A stretch of DNA of 5,147 nucleotides from Spirochaetaceae bacterium (lineage in GTDB: Bacteria; Spirochaetota; Spirochaetia; Treponematales; Breznakiellaceae): positions 1 through 5,147 of the forward strand of contig JAIRTD010000052.1 of assembly GCA_031255115.1 (NCBI GenBank), in the 5' to 3' direction. Every line of letters starts with the position of its first letter. The stretch's first letter is position 1. The notes below the pieces were generated by a model. That model saw only the letters and a list, made by a program, of their open reading frames with translations. It was not told where the DNA came from and ran no database searches. A program made the translations under genes and the position numbers. Below are positions 1 through 5,147 of the stretch, piece by piece.

Positions 1-2
1 GT

Positions 3-1157
3 ATCTGGTATCTTCTCAGCCTTGCCCTCAATGAGCCGCTCGATACGTTTATTCCATTGCTTGCCGAATACGGGCCGCAATGGAAGGACGGCGGCTACTT
101 TGCCGACATACTTGACCGGCTTTCCCAGCGTCTGAGTCTGGCGGGGCAGTGGAAAGAAATGTACCAGGTCTTTACCCTTATCAGGGACCAGGCGGACGGT
201 TCGACGGTGGCCCAATACGCCTATATACTGGGCCGGGCCCGGTCCCTCGGCCTTTTAACAGAAGGAGCCGGCGCGGGGGAATTATTTAGAATTGCCTTTG
301 AACAAAGCAACGCCTCATTCTATTACCGGGGGCTTTCGGCTTCTTTCCTTGGGGAAAGCGTAGAACCCCTTCCTTCAAAAGAAGAAACCATAGCGGCCCC
401 GGGAATGGAACATTGGGAAGAGCTTGATTTTATGCTCAATTTTTTTCGTTTTGGCTGCGGTGAATTTGCCTATCCCTATGCCCAAAGGGCGCTGGACGGG
501 CTTTCTATCCCGGAGATACGTCTGCTTGCCGAAGCCTTTGCCGGAGCGGAACGCTGGGGCGAATCAATCAGGATTATTTCCGCAGGGGTAAACCGGGACA
601 ACTACGAGATTCAAAGGCGGGACATGGAGCTTCTCTACCCAAGGCCCTTCCTTGCGCTTATAGAAGAAAACGCTCTTGCATCTGATCTTCCCAGAGAAAT
701 ACTCTTTGGCCTTATCAGGACCGAAAGTTTTTTTATCCCCGATATTGTTTCAAGCGCCGGGGCGGTCGGCCTTGCCCAGCTCATGCCGGCTACCGCCCTG
801 GATATGGCGGGGCGCATTGCCCGTCAGGGCGGTCCTGAGTACGCAAGCGATGGAGAGATAGACCTTACAAAGCCTGAGATCAATGTACATTTGGGCGCGT
901 GGTATCTTGGCTATCTTATTCGTACTACGGGAAGTCCCGTGCAGGCCCTCCTTGCCTATAACGGCGGCATAGGCAGGGTGCGGCGCTGGCGGAACGCGAG
1001 GCCGGGGCTGCCTGAAGATATTTTTCTTGAGACCATAGAATTTCCAGAAACCAGAAAATACGGCCGCGATGTTCTGGCCGCGGCCACGGCTTACGGATAT
1101 CTCTATTATGGTCTGTCGATGGAAGGGGTAATTGCCGATATATACAGGGGGTTATAG
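3..1157 (+). CDS. Lytic transglycosylase, Slt type, C-terminal part (5' end outside window)
   Basis: This protein should cleave the MurNAc-GlcNAc bond of peptidoglycan in the periplasm, forming 1,6-anhydro ends. The frame is open to the left edge (18 codons before the TTG at 57, reading ...NEPLDTFIPLLAEYG), so the true start and any signal peptide lie outside; 384 residues are visible. Numbering from the TTG at 57, residues 1-200 are helical and repeat-like, resembling the superhelical arm of Slt70. Residues 205-350 form the catalytic SLT domain: RTES with the likely catalytic Glu223 (codon 723-725), GLAQLMPATA at 238-247, AYNGG at 300-304, and the Slt70-like tail ETRKYGRDV at 331-339. E. coli Slt70 is about 645 residues, so a sizeable N-terminal part is probably missing from view. 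It ends two bases before ftsK, suggesting one transcript. The SLT domain assignment is firm; the exact subfamily and physiological role (turnover or division) are inferred. Confidence 0.93.
   Translation: MWYLLSLALNEPLDTFIPLLAEYGPQWKDGGYFADILDRLSQRLSLAGQWKEMYQVFTLIRDQADGSTVAQYAYILGRARSLGLLTEGAGAGELFRIAFEQSNASFYYRGLSASFLGESVEPLPSKEETIAAPGMEHWEELDFMLNFFRFGCGEFAYPYAQRALDGLSIPEIRLLAEAFAGAERWGESIRIISAGVNRDNYEIQRRDMELLYPRPFLALIEENALASDLPREILFGLIRTESFFIPDIVSSAGAVGLAQLMPATALDMAGRIARQGGPEYASDGEIDLTKPEINVHLGAWYLGYLIRTTGSPVQALLAYNGGIGRVRRWRNARPGLPEDIFLETIEFPETRKYGRDVLAAATAYGYLYYGLSMEGVIADIYRGL
1146..1151 (+). promoter_or_regulatory. Ribosome binding site of ftsK (decides a TTG start)
   Basis: AGGGGG lies inside the last codons of the transglycosylase gene, 8 bases before the TTG at 1160. 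The first in-frame ATG downstream is codon 96, inside the third membrane segment, so the TTG start with this Shine-Dalgarno is the only sensible choice. Confidence 0.75.
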
Positions 1158-1159
1158 TT

Positions 1160-3559
1160 TTGGCTTCTAAGAGGGATACGCGGCAGGAATTTCGCTTCCG
1201 CAAAAGACAGATTGTACTCTCGGTCGTTCTGGCTCTGGGGGCAATATACCTGGGCCTTTCCATTGCCGCGTCTCTATTTGGGCTGCCGTTTTTTCCGTCC
1301 TTTCCCGGCGGTTTTTTTGCCGGGACCTATGGCATACTGGCCTTTTTCATTCCCGTTGTACTTTTCTGGGCGGCGGTGCTGCTGGCCGACCCCCGCTACA
1401 GGCCGGATCAAATTTTCCTCCTTTCCTTTGCGGCTCTTCCCTTTATGACCCTTGCCCTTGGTTTTTCCCTGCTTAAAAATTTTTCCTTTTATGCTGAAGT
1501 CTACCCGGTCTTAAAGTCCGCCGGAACCGCGGGTTTTAGTCTTGGCGTTATCTTTTTTACCGCCCTGGAACTTTCTGTCCTGGCGCTGCTTAGGAATCTT
1601 CTTTTTAAGAATGAAACGGAGGCCGAGACTGTCCGGCTAAAGGCAGGCGCGTTTCAAAGCGAAGCTCTCCCGGCCCTGCCCGCGCCCGAGGCCTCGCAGT
1701 CTGTGTATGAGGCCTCGCAGCTCGCGCCTGAGACCCCGCGGCCGGCATCTGATGCATCGTGGCCGGCGCCTCTCCTGGACGACGCGGCTCTGGGCAGCCT
1801 CTTTAGGACAGGAGAATTTGAACGCTCCCAGGCAAGCCCCTTTTCTGACCCTGTGGAAGAAGCAAGGGAGGCCGCGGAGGACAGCGATGTCCCCGGCAGG
1901 GACGAGAGCGGGGAGCTTGAAGTTCTTGAGCCTCTTGACGACGAGGAACTTGAAACCCTTGAGGCCGAAGACGGCCTTGAACCCCTCGAACTTGATGACA
2001 GGGCGGACAGTATAGCGGATAACGACGGCGAAAACAACGGCAATGACCTTGAACGCGCCCTGTCCGAGGCCGAAGAAAAGGCCCAGCGTAAAACCATGGC
2101 CGCCCAGGAAAAACAACACGACAATCACAAAAAGAAACGGGGACCGTACCATGTTCCGGTTGAGGGCATACTTACCCAGTACCCTGACGGCGAATACTGG
2201 ATTATAGACCAGGCGACCAGGGACGCTGCCCATACACTTAAAGAAACCCTGGAAGAATTTCATATCCAGGCCGAAGTTACCGGCATACGCAAGGGACCGG
2301 TTATCACCATGTTCGAGATACTCCCCGCTCCGGGAGTAAAACTGTCGAGAATCGTAAACCTCCAGGATAACATAGCCCTGCGCCTTGCCGCCTCGTCGGT
2401 ACGCATTGTCGCTCCCATTCCGGGCAAACACGCCGTCGACATCGAGGTGCCCAACCAAAAAAGAAACATCGTGTCCTTTAGGGAAATCATCGAAGGCGAA
2501 CTGGAAAGGCGGGACGGCAAAAAAATGGAGCTTCCCGTGGTTTTGGGCAAGGACATAGCAGGCGAAGCCCAGACCATAGATTTGGTGCAGACGCCCCACC
2601 TTCTCATAGCCGGCGCTACCGGTTCAGGAAAATCGGTCTGCGTCAATTCAATGATACTTTCGATACTTTATCAGCTCCCCCCGCGGGAATGCAGGCTCAT
2701 CCTCATCGATCCAAAAATCGTGGAACTCAAGCTCTACAATGACATACCCCATCTCCTTACCCCGGTAATCACCGAACCCAAAAAGGCTTTTCAGGCCCTG
2801 CAGTACTGCATCTACGAAATGGAACGCCGCTATGCCTGCCTTGATTCAATGGGCGTACGGGACATCAGAAGCTACAACAGGCGTATCAAAGAAAGGAACA
2901 TAGCAACCGAACACATACCCTATATCGTCGTGGTGATAGACGAATTTGCCGACCTCATGGCCACTACCGGCAAGGAGCTCGAATCTACCGTGGCGCGGCT
3001 TGCCGCCATGAGCCGGGCTGTCGGCGTACACCTCGTACTCGCCACCCAGCGCCCTTCAATCGACGTTATCACCGGACTCATCAAGGCCAATATACCCACC
3101 CGCATCGCCTTTATGGTAGCAAGCAAGATGGACAGCCGTATCATCATCGACATGGTGGGGGCCGAAAAACTCCTTGGCAAAGGCGACATGCTCTACGCCG
3201 GTGTTGTTGACCCCTTTCCCATACGCATGCAGGGCGCCTTTGTTTCGGAAGAAGAAGTCGAGCGGGTTGTTGAGTATGTCAAATCCCTGGGCGAACCTGA
3301 ATATATCGATGAAGAAATTTTCTTTGACGATGATGAAGAAGATTCAGGCCCCTCCCTCTTTGCCGACGGCGACGACCCCCTCTACGACAAGGCCCTGGAA
3401 ATCGTGATGCAGCAGGGCAAGGCCAGCGCAAGTTATATACAGCGGCGTCTTAAAATAGGCTACAACAGGGCGGCCCGGCTTGTAGAAGAAATGGAACACA
3501 AGGGCATAGTAGGTCCCGCCCAGGGCTCAAAGCCCCGTGAACTGATACGGGGCGTATGA
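1160..3559 (+). CDS. ftsK: DNA translocase FtsK/SpoIIIE
   Basis: Septum-anchored ATP-driven double-stranded DNA pump that clears chromosome ends from the closing septum; in many bacteria it also activates XerCD at dif. At 799 residues it is close to B. subtilis SpoIIIE (about 790) and much shorter than E. coli FtsK. A basic N-terminus (KRDTRQEFRFRKR) precedes four hydrophobic segments near residues 17-43, 52-76, 84-105 and 122-147. An acidic, Pro/Ala/Glu-rich linker spans about 150-325 and contains tandem repeats. The alpha domain covers about 330-430. The RecA-like beta domain (about 440-690) has Walker A GATGSGKS at 485-492, Walker B VVVIDEF at 590-596 with Asp594/Glu595, and ATQRPS at 628-633. 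A short acidic stretch (718-740) leads to the winged-helix gamma domain (about 740-799, IGYNRAARLVEEMEHKGIVGP), which in relatives reads chromosome polarity motifs. All motor motifs look intact. The TTG start has a good ribosome site, and the gene begins two bases after the upstream stop, so translational coupling is likely. Identity is secure; the septal role is inferred from the family. Confidence 0.97.
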   Translation: MASKRDTRQEFRFRKRQIVLSVVLALGAIYLGLSIAASLFGLPFFPSFPGGFFAGTYGILAFFIPVVLFWAAVLLADPRYRPDQIFLLSFAALPFMTLALGFSLLKNFSFYAEVYPVLKSAGTAGFSLGVIFFTALELSVLALLRNLLFKNETEAETVRLKAGAFQSEALPALPAPEASQSVYEASQLAPETPRPASDASWPAPLLDDAALGSLFRTGEFERSQASPFSDPVEEAREAAEDSDVPGRDESGELEVLEPLDDEELETLEAEDGLEPLELDDRADSIADNDGENNGNDLERALSEAEEKAQRKTMAAQEKQHDNHKKKRGPYHVPVEGILTQYPDGEYWIIDQATRDAAHTLKETLEEFHIQAEVTGIRKGPVITMFEILPAPGVKLSRIVNLQDNIALRLAASSVRIVAPIPGKHAVDIEVPNQKRNIVSFREIIEGELERRDGKKMELPVVLGKDIAGEAQTIDLVQTPHLLIAGATGSGKSVCVNSMILSILYQLPPRECRLILIDPKIVELKLYNDIPHLLTPVITEPKKAFQALQYCIYEMERRYACLDSMGVRDIRSYNRRIKERNIATEHIPYIVVVIDEFADLMATTGKELESTVARLAAMSRAVGVHLVLATQRPSIDVITGLIKANIPTRIAFMVASKMDSRIIIDMVGAEKLLGKGDMLYAGVVDPFPIRMQGAFVSEEEVERVVEYVKSLGEPEYIDEEIFFDDDEEDSGPSLFADGDDPLYDKALEIVMQQGKASASYIQRRLKIGYNRAARLVEEMEHKGIVGPAQGSKPRELIRGV
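1679..1762 (+). repeat. Four degenerate 21-bp tandem units in the ftsK linker
   Basis: Four in-frame units of seven codons encode PAPEASQ, SVYEASQ, LAPETPR and PASDASW (residues 174-201); a partial fifth begins PAP. The first two units share the exact 12-mer gaggcctcgcag at 1688-1699 and 1709-1720. The matching segments of units three and four begin at 1730 and 1751, again 21 bases apart, and have diverged. Because the period is a multiple of three, changes in copy number would alter linker length without breaking the frame. Confidence 0.8.
1913..1999 (+). repeat. Acidic LExLE repeats in the ftsK linker
   Basis: Residues 252-280 contain three copies of an LExLE core (LEVLE at 253, LETLE at 264, LEPLE at 273), separated by Asp/Glu/Pro-rich spacers. 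Spacing is 11 then 9 residues, so this is a degenerate amino-acid repeat rather than a clean DNA tandem array. It gives the linker a strongly negative, probably disordered segment between the membrane domain and the motor. Confidence 0.55.
3532..3553. other. GC-rich inverted repeat at the 3' end of ftsK
   Basis: GCCCCGT at 3532-3538 and ACGGGGC at 3547-3553 form a perfect 7-bp stem with an 8-base loop, four bases before the ftsK stop codon. A second possible hairpin, GGGCT-CAA-AGCCC at 3523-3535, shares bases with it, so the two exclude each other. On the plus strand no T-run follows; on the minus strand only TTT follows. It is therefore not a canonical intrinsic terminator for either gene, though it sits where both convergent transcripts should end. 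Coding constraint on the FtsK C-terminus (GSKPRELIRGV) may explain part of it. Confidence 0.4.
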
Positions 3560-3580
3560 GTGGCATGGCATAGCAAACCC

Positions 3581-4381
3581 TTACCGAAACAGCGCTAGTA
3601 TAAATCCCAAAATACTCAAAGAAGGTGAAAAAAACGGAAGACCCGGAAAAAGTTTGGTCCTGATCAGGGCTTCGAAACGGGGGTCCAGCAGCCAGAAGAT
3701 CAGCACGGCGCAGATGAGTATACAGTAGCCGGCAGGCGTAGAAAAGCGCAGCCGGTTTTTCCCGCTGTTTTGCGTTTCCGGGGCCGCTTCGGCGGAATGT
3801 CCGGCTTCTCCGCCCGTTTCTTCTTCGCTTAATTCAAAGAGAAGATTATCAAGGCTTCCGGTGATATTTTTTCTGTCAATGGCGCCTTTTTTTTCGGTGA
3901 GTTTCTCAAAGATACGGAAAGAATCCCCGATAAGCCTTCCCAGCGAACCGGGAAGCCTCAGGTCCTGCCTGATGGTAACTCTGGAAAGCATGATAAGCCC
4001 TTCCAGCGTTACCGCCTTGGTAATTCCTGACAGCAAGGCGCCGTCGGTGATTCTGAATCGTCCTATTGCGTAAAGCACCTTGCCATAGGGAACCAGGAGA
4101 TTAAAGGCGGTGATAAAAACGATAATGAGCAGGGTAATGAGGGGATTGTTCTTTTTGCCGCAGAGCCAGGCAAGAAACCAGAACAGCAAAAACAGATCGA
4201 TACGGCGTATTGGAGCGGGATTAAAGAGCAGGGCAGGCATACTAATGAGCCCGGCTATAAACAGGTCCCGGCTTAAAAAAAGCTTCTCAAAGCAGCTTCG
4301 CCGCGCCTTTCGCCACTGTTCCCTTTTAGTCTTTACCGCGGTATGAAACTGCCGCCATTTTGTCTGAAGCTGTTTCGGCAT
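3581..4381 (-). CDS. Integral membrane protein, possibly ECF transporter T-component-like
   Basis: I do not recognise this 266-residue protein with certainty. It has a very basic cytosolic-type N-terminus (residues 1-38, rich in Lys/Arg), then hydrophobic segments near 39-54, 60-75 and 81-97. A long, partly amphipathic region follows at 107-186 (ITDGALLSGITKAVTLEGLIMLSRVTI...), then an acidic Glu/Ala spacer (186-200) and two last membrane segments near 216-232 and 247-265. The middle region, with its helix ending FRIFEKLTEKKGAIDRKN, recalls the coupling helices of CbiQ/EcfT proteins, but the usual Ala-Arg-Gly motif is not clearly present. It starts one base inside the stop of the Gx gene (TAATG overlap) with an AAGGAA ribosome site 6 bases upstream, so its translation is probably coupled to that gene. 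The Gx fold belongs to the superfamily of ECF substrate-binding components, which makes a T-like partner plausible. That role is inference; a lineage-specific membrane protein is the alternative. It ends 21 bp from the convergent ftsK gene. Confidence 0.85.
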   Translation of the reverse strand: MPKQLQTKWRQFHTAVKTKREQWRKARRSCFEKLFLSRDLFIAGLISMPALLFNPAPIRRIDLFLLFWFLAWLCGKKNNPLITLLIIVFITAFNLLVPYGKVLYAIGRFRITDGALLSGITKAVTLEGLIMLSRVTIRQDLRLPGSLGRLIGDSFRIFEKLTEKKGAIDRKNITGSLDNLLFELSEEETGGEAGHSAEAAPETQNSGKNRLRFSTPAGYCILICAVLIFWLLDPRFEALIRTKLFPGLPFFSPSLSILGFILALFR

Positions 4382-4935
4382 TATTGTTTCCTTATCATGG
4401 CTTTATACCACGCCGAGCGGGCGGTAAAGTATTCGCAGAACGCGCCGAGGACTATGCCGGTAATCAGGCCCGCCGCGAGAAAGGGCGGCATAATCAACCG
4501 GGCGCTGGAACCAAATACAAATACCCAGGCCAGGACTATCTGCGAGAGGTTTGACAAAAGAGCCCCGATGGACCCCACGCCGATAAAGCTGATCAAGCCG
4601 GGGCCGAGCAGACGGCGGAGCAGGTACATGGCCAGGGCGGAAGCAACGGTTCCTGCCAGGGAAAAGAGAAAGATATACGAAAAAAGCGTGCCGGTAATCA
4701 GGGCCTGGCCCAGAACCTTGATGCATATAAGAAGGGCAAAACCCTGTAGGGAAAATATATCCAGAGCCAGCATCAGAGGAAGATTGGCAATGCCTATGCG
4801 CATAAAGGGCAGAGGCTTGGGAATCATGTACTCAATGGTGGAGAGAAAAAGGCAAAAGCCCCCAAGAACAGCCGCTATACGGCGCTGCTTGTCAGATGTA
4901 TCCTGTACTGTAATAATGTCGTTGCTCATCACCAT
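4381..4935 (-). CDS. Gx transporter family protein (heptaprenyl diphosphate synthase component I-like)
   Basis: A small polytopic membrane protein of 184 residues with about five or six hydrophobic segments between residues 20 and 168. Diagnostic points: a first helix ending EYMIPKP (35-41), the family motif RIGIANLP (46-53) followed by MLALDIF, and a Gly-rich stretch with SN..Q (residues 128-132, where relatives often have HN..Q). The family was named after a subunit of heptaprenyl diphosphate synthase, but it shares its fold superfamily with substrate-binding components of ECF transporters, and a membrane transport or anchoring role seems likelier than catalysis. In Listeria the comparable protein is, as I recall, EetB of the flavin-based extracellular electron transfer locus. 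Coordinates use the longer ATG (4935-4933). The ATG six bases downstream (4929-4927) may be the true start: it forms a TGATG overlap with the upstream stop and has GGGG at 8 bases rather than 2. Substrate unknown. Confidence 0.9.
   Translation of the reverse strand: MVMSNDIITVQDTSDKQRRIAAVLGGFCLFLSTIEYMIPKPLPFMRIGIANLPLMLALDIFSLQGFALLICIKVLGQALITGTLFSYIFLFSLAGTVASALAMYLLRRLLGPGLISFIGVGSIGALLSNLSQIVLAWVFVFGSSARLIMPPFLAAGLITGIVLGAFCEYFTARSAWYKAMIRKQ
4388..4393 (-). promoter_or_regulatory. Ribosome binding site of the distal membrane-protein gene
   Basis: AAGGAA on the minus strand lies 6 bases before the ATG at 4381-4379, inside the last codons of the Gx gene. It supports the start that overlaps the upstream stop as TAATG. 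Confidence 0.7.
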
Positions 4936-5147
4936 GTCCCCGCATCAGGTCCCTGATTCGAATTGCTTCCTTCGACCATAAGAAATACCTCGTTGGGAAG
5001 GCACGCCACCCATTGCCCATCCATGCTGATATGCCCGGCGGCAACGCATACCTGGTTGTCGCAGGGAGAAGAAAGAACCCAGGCGTCCCCGCCGTGGACG
5101 CGCACAACGGTATTACCCAGTTGACCGGGCACGCTGACTGTCTCGTC
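4929..5147 (-). CDS. NusG domain II-containing protein, C-terminal part (5' end outside window)
   Basis: The frame is open to the right edge and 72 residues are visible. The segment beginning VRVHGGDAWVLSSPCDNQVC and ending CLPNEVFLMVEG matches the NusG domain II family: a small beta domain with a Cys-x4-Cys pair (visible residues 29 and 34) and a third Cys in a CLPN motif (residue 49). Relatives are short proteins of roughly 120-140 residues with one N-terminal membrane anchor and the domain outside the membrane; they are not transcription factors despite the name. The N-terminal part and anchor would lie beyond the edge. The GTG at 5132 is internal and is not proposed as the start, because the upstream codons (DETVS) fit the domain. 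The Ser/Asn/Gly-rich tail after the domain looks unstructured. The stop overlaps the start of the Gx gene, so the two are translated as a unit. As I recall, the Listeria counterpart is EetA, next to EetB. Biochemical function is unknown. Confidence 0.88.
   Translation of the reverse strand, partial: DETVSVPGQLGNTVVRVHGGDAWVLSSPCDNQVCVAAGHISMDGQWVACLPNEVFLMVEGSNSNQGPDAGTW
4938..4941 (-). promoter_or_regulatory. Weak ribosome binding site that favours the inner Gx start
   Basis: GGGG on the minus strand is 8 bases from the ATG at 4929-4927 but only 2 bases from the ATG at 4935-4933. The spacing favours the inner start and a TGATG stop-start overlap. The motif is short, so the support is modest. 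Confidence 0.4.

Noticed and set aside
57..59. TTG at 57 as the start of the transglycosylase gene
   Set aside because: The frame stays open with sensible coding sequence to the window edge, and no signal peptide follows this TTG, so it is internal.
1062..1085. Inverted repeat GGCCGCG ... CGCGGCC near the end of the transglycosylase gene
   Set aside because: A 7-bp GC-rich stem with a 10-base loop inside conserved coding sequence, with no T-run. Explained by GC-rich Ala/Arg codons.
1637..2599. A 320-codon open frame on the minus strand opposite the ftsK linker and alpha domain, and a Ser-rich one at 1654-2124
   Set aside because: Both are opposite a well-supported ftsK frame; their Ser/Arg/Phe-rich composition is what antisense reading of acidic, GC-rich codons gives. 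No recognisable domain.
3560..3580. Terminator or small RNA in the convergent gap
   Set aside because: Only 21 bases, with no convincing stem and no T-run.
4343..4981. A 212-codon plus-strand open frame opposite the Gx gene
   Set aside because: Arg/Pro-rich shadow of a hydrophobic membrane protein whose own frame matches a known family; it also runs across the junctions to both neighbouring genes.
4892..5107. A 71-codon minus-strand frame overlapping the NusG_II region
   Set aside because: Out of frame with the NusG_II motifs; it has no family features and runs into the Gx gene in the wrong frame.

Overview
The window carries five protein genes and almost no non-coding DNA. It reads as a bacterial chromosomal segment of moderately high GC. 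The gene content suggests a spirochaete, most likely Treponema-like: a Slt-type lytic transglycosylase directly before an FtsK/SpoIIIE translocase, and a NusG-domain-II gene next to a Gx-family membrane protein. The TTG start of ftsK fits that reading. The taxonomic call is an inference from protein flavour and gene order, not a search result.

Layout: the left 3.6 kb reads rightward. It starts with the 3' part of a lytic transglycosylase gene that enters from outside the window (about 3-1157). Two bases later comes a complete ftsK/spoIIIE-type gene (1160-3559) with four N-terminal membrane segments, a long acidic repeat-bearing linker, and intact alpha, beta and gamma motor domains. The right 1.6 kb reads leftward as a tightly overlapping unit. 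In transcription order it is a NusG-domain-II protein (4929-5147, cut by the window edge), a Gx transporter family membrane protein (4381-4935), and a membrane protein of uncertain family with some resemblance to ECF transporter T components (3581-4381). The two units converge on a 21-bp gap (3560-3580) without a canonical intrinsic terminator.

How the genes work together: the left pair fits cell-envelope and division work, with peptidoglycan cleavage and septal DNA clearance made from one coupled message. The right unit pairs a NusG_II protein with a Gx protein. As I recall, this pairing occurs in Firmicutes near quinone/prenyl and flavin-linked electron-transfer genes. Here a possible T-like membrane partner is added but no ATPase is visible. 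This right-hand unit is the most interesting part of the window. No mobile element, CRISPR array, tRNA or rRNA was seen, and no gene-free stretch exceeds about 21 bases.
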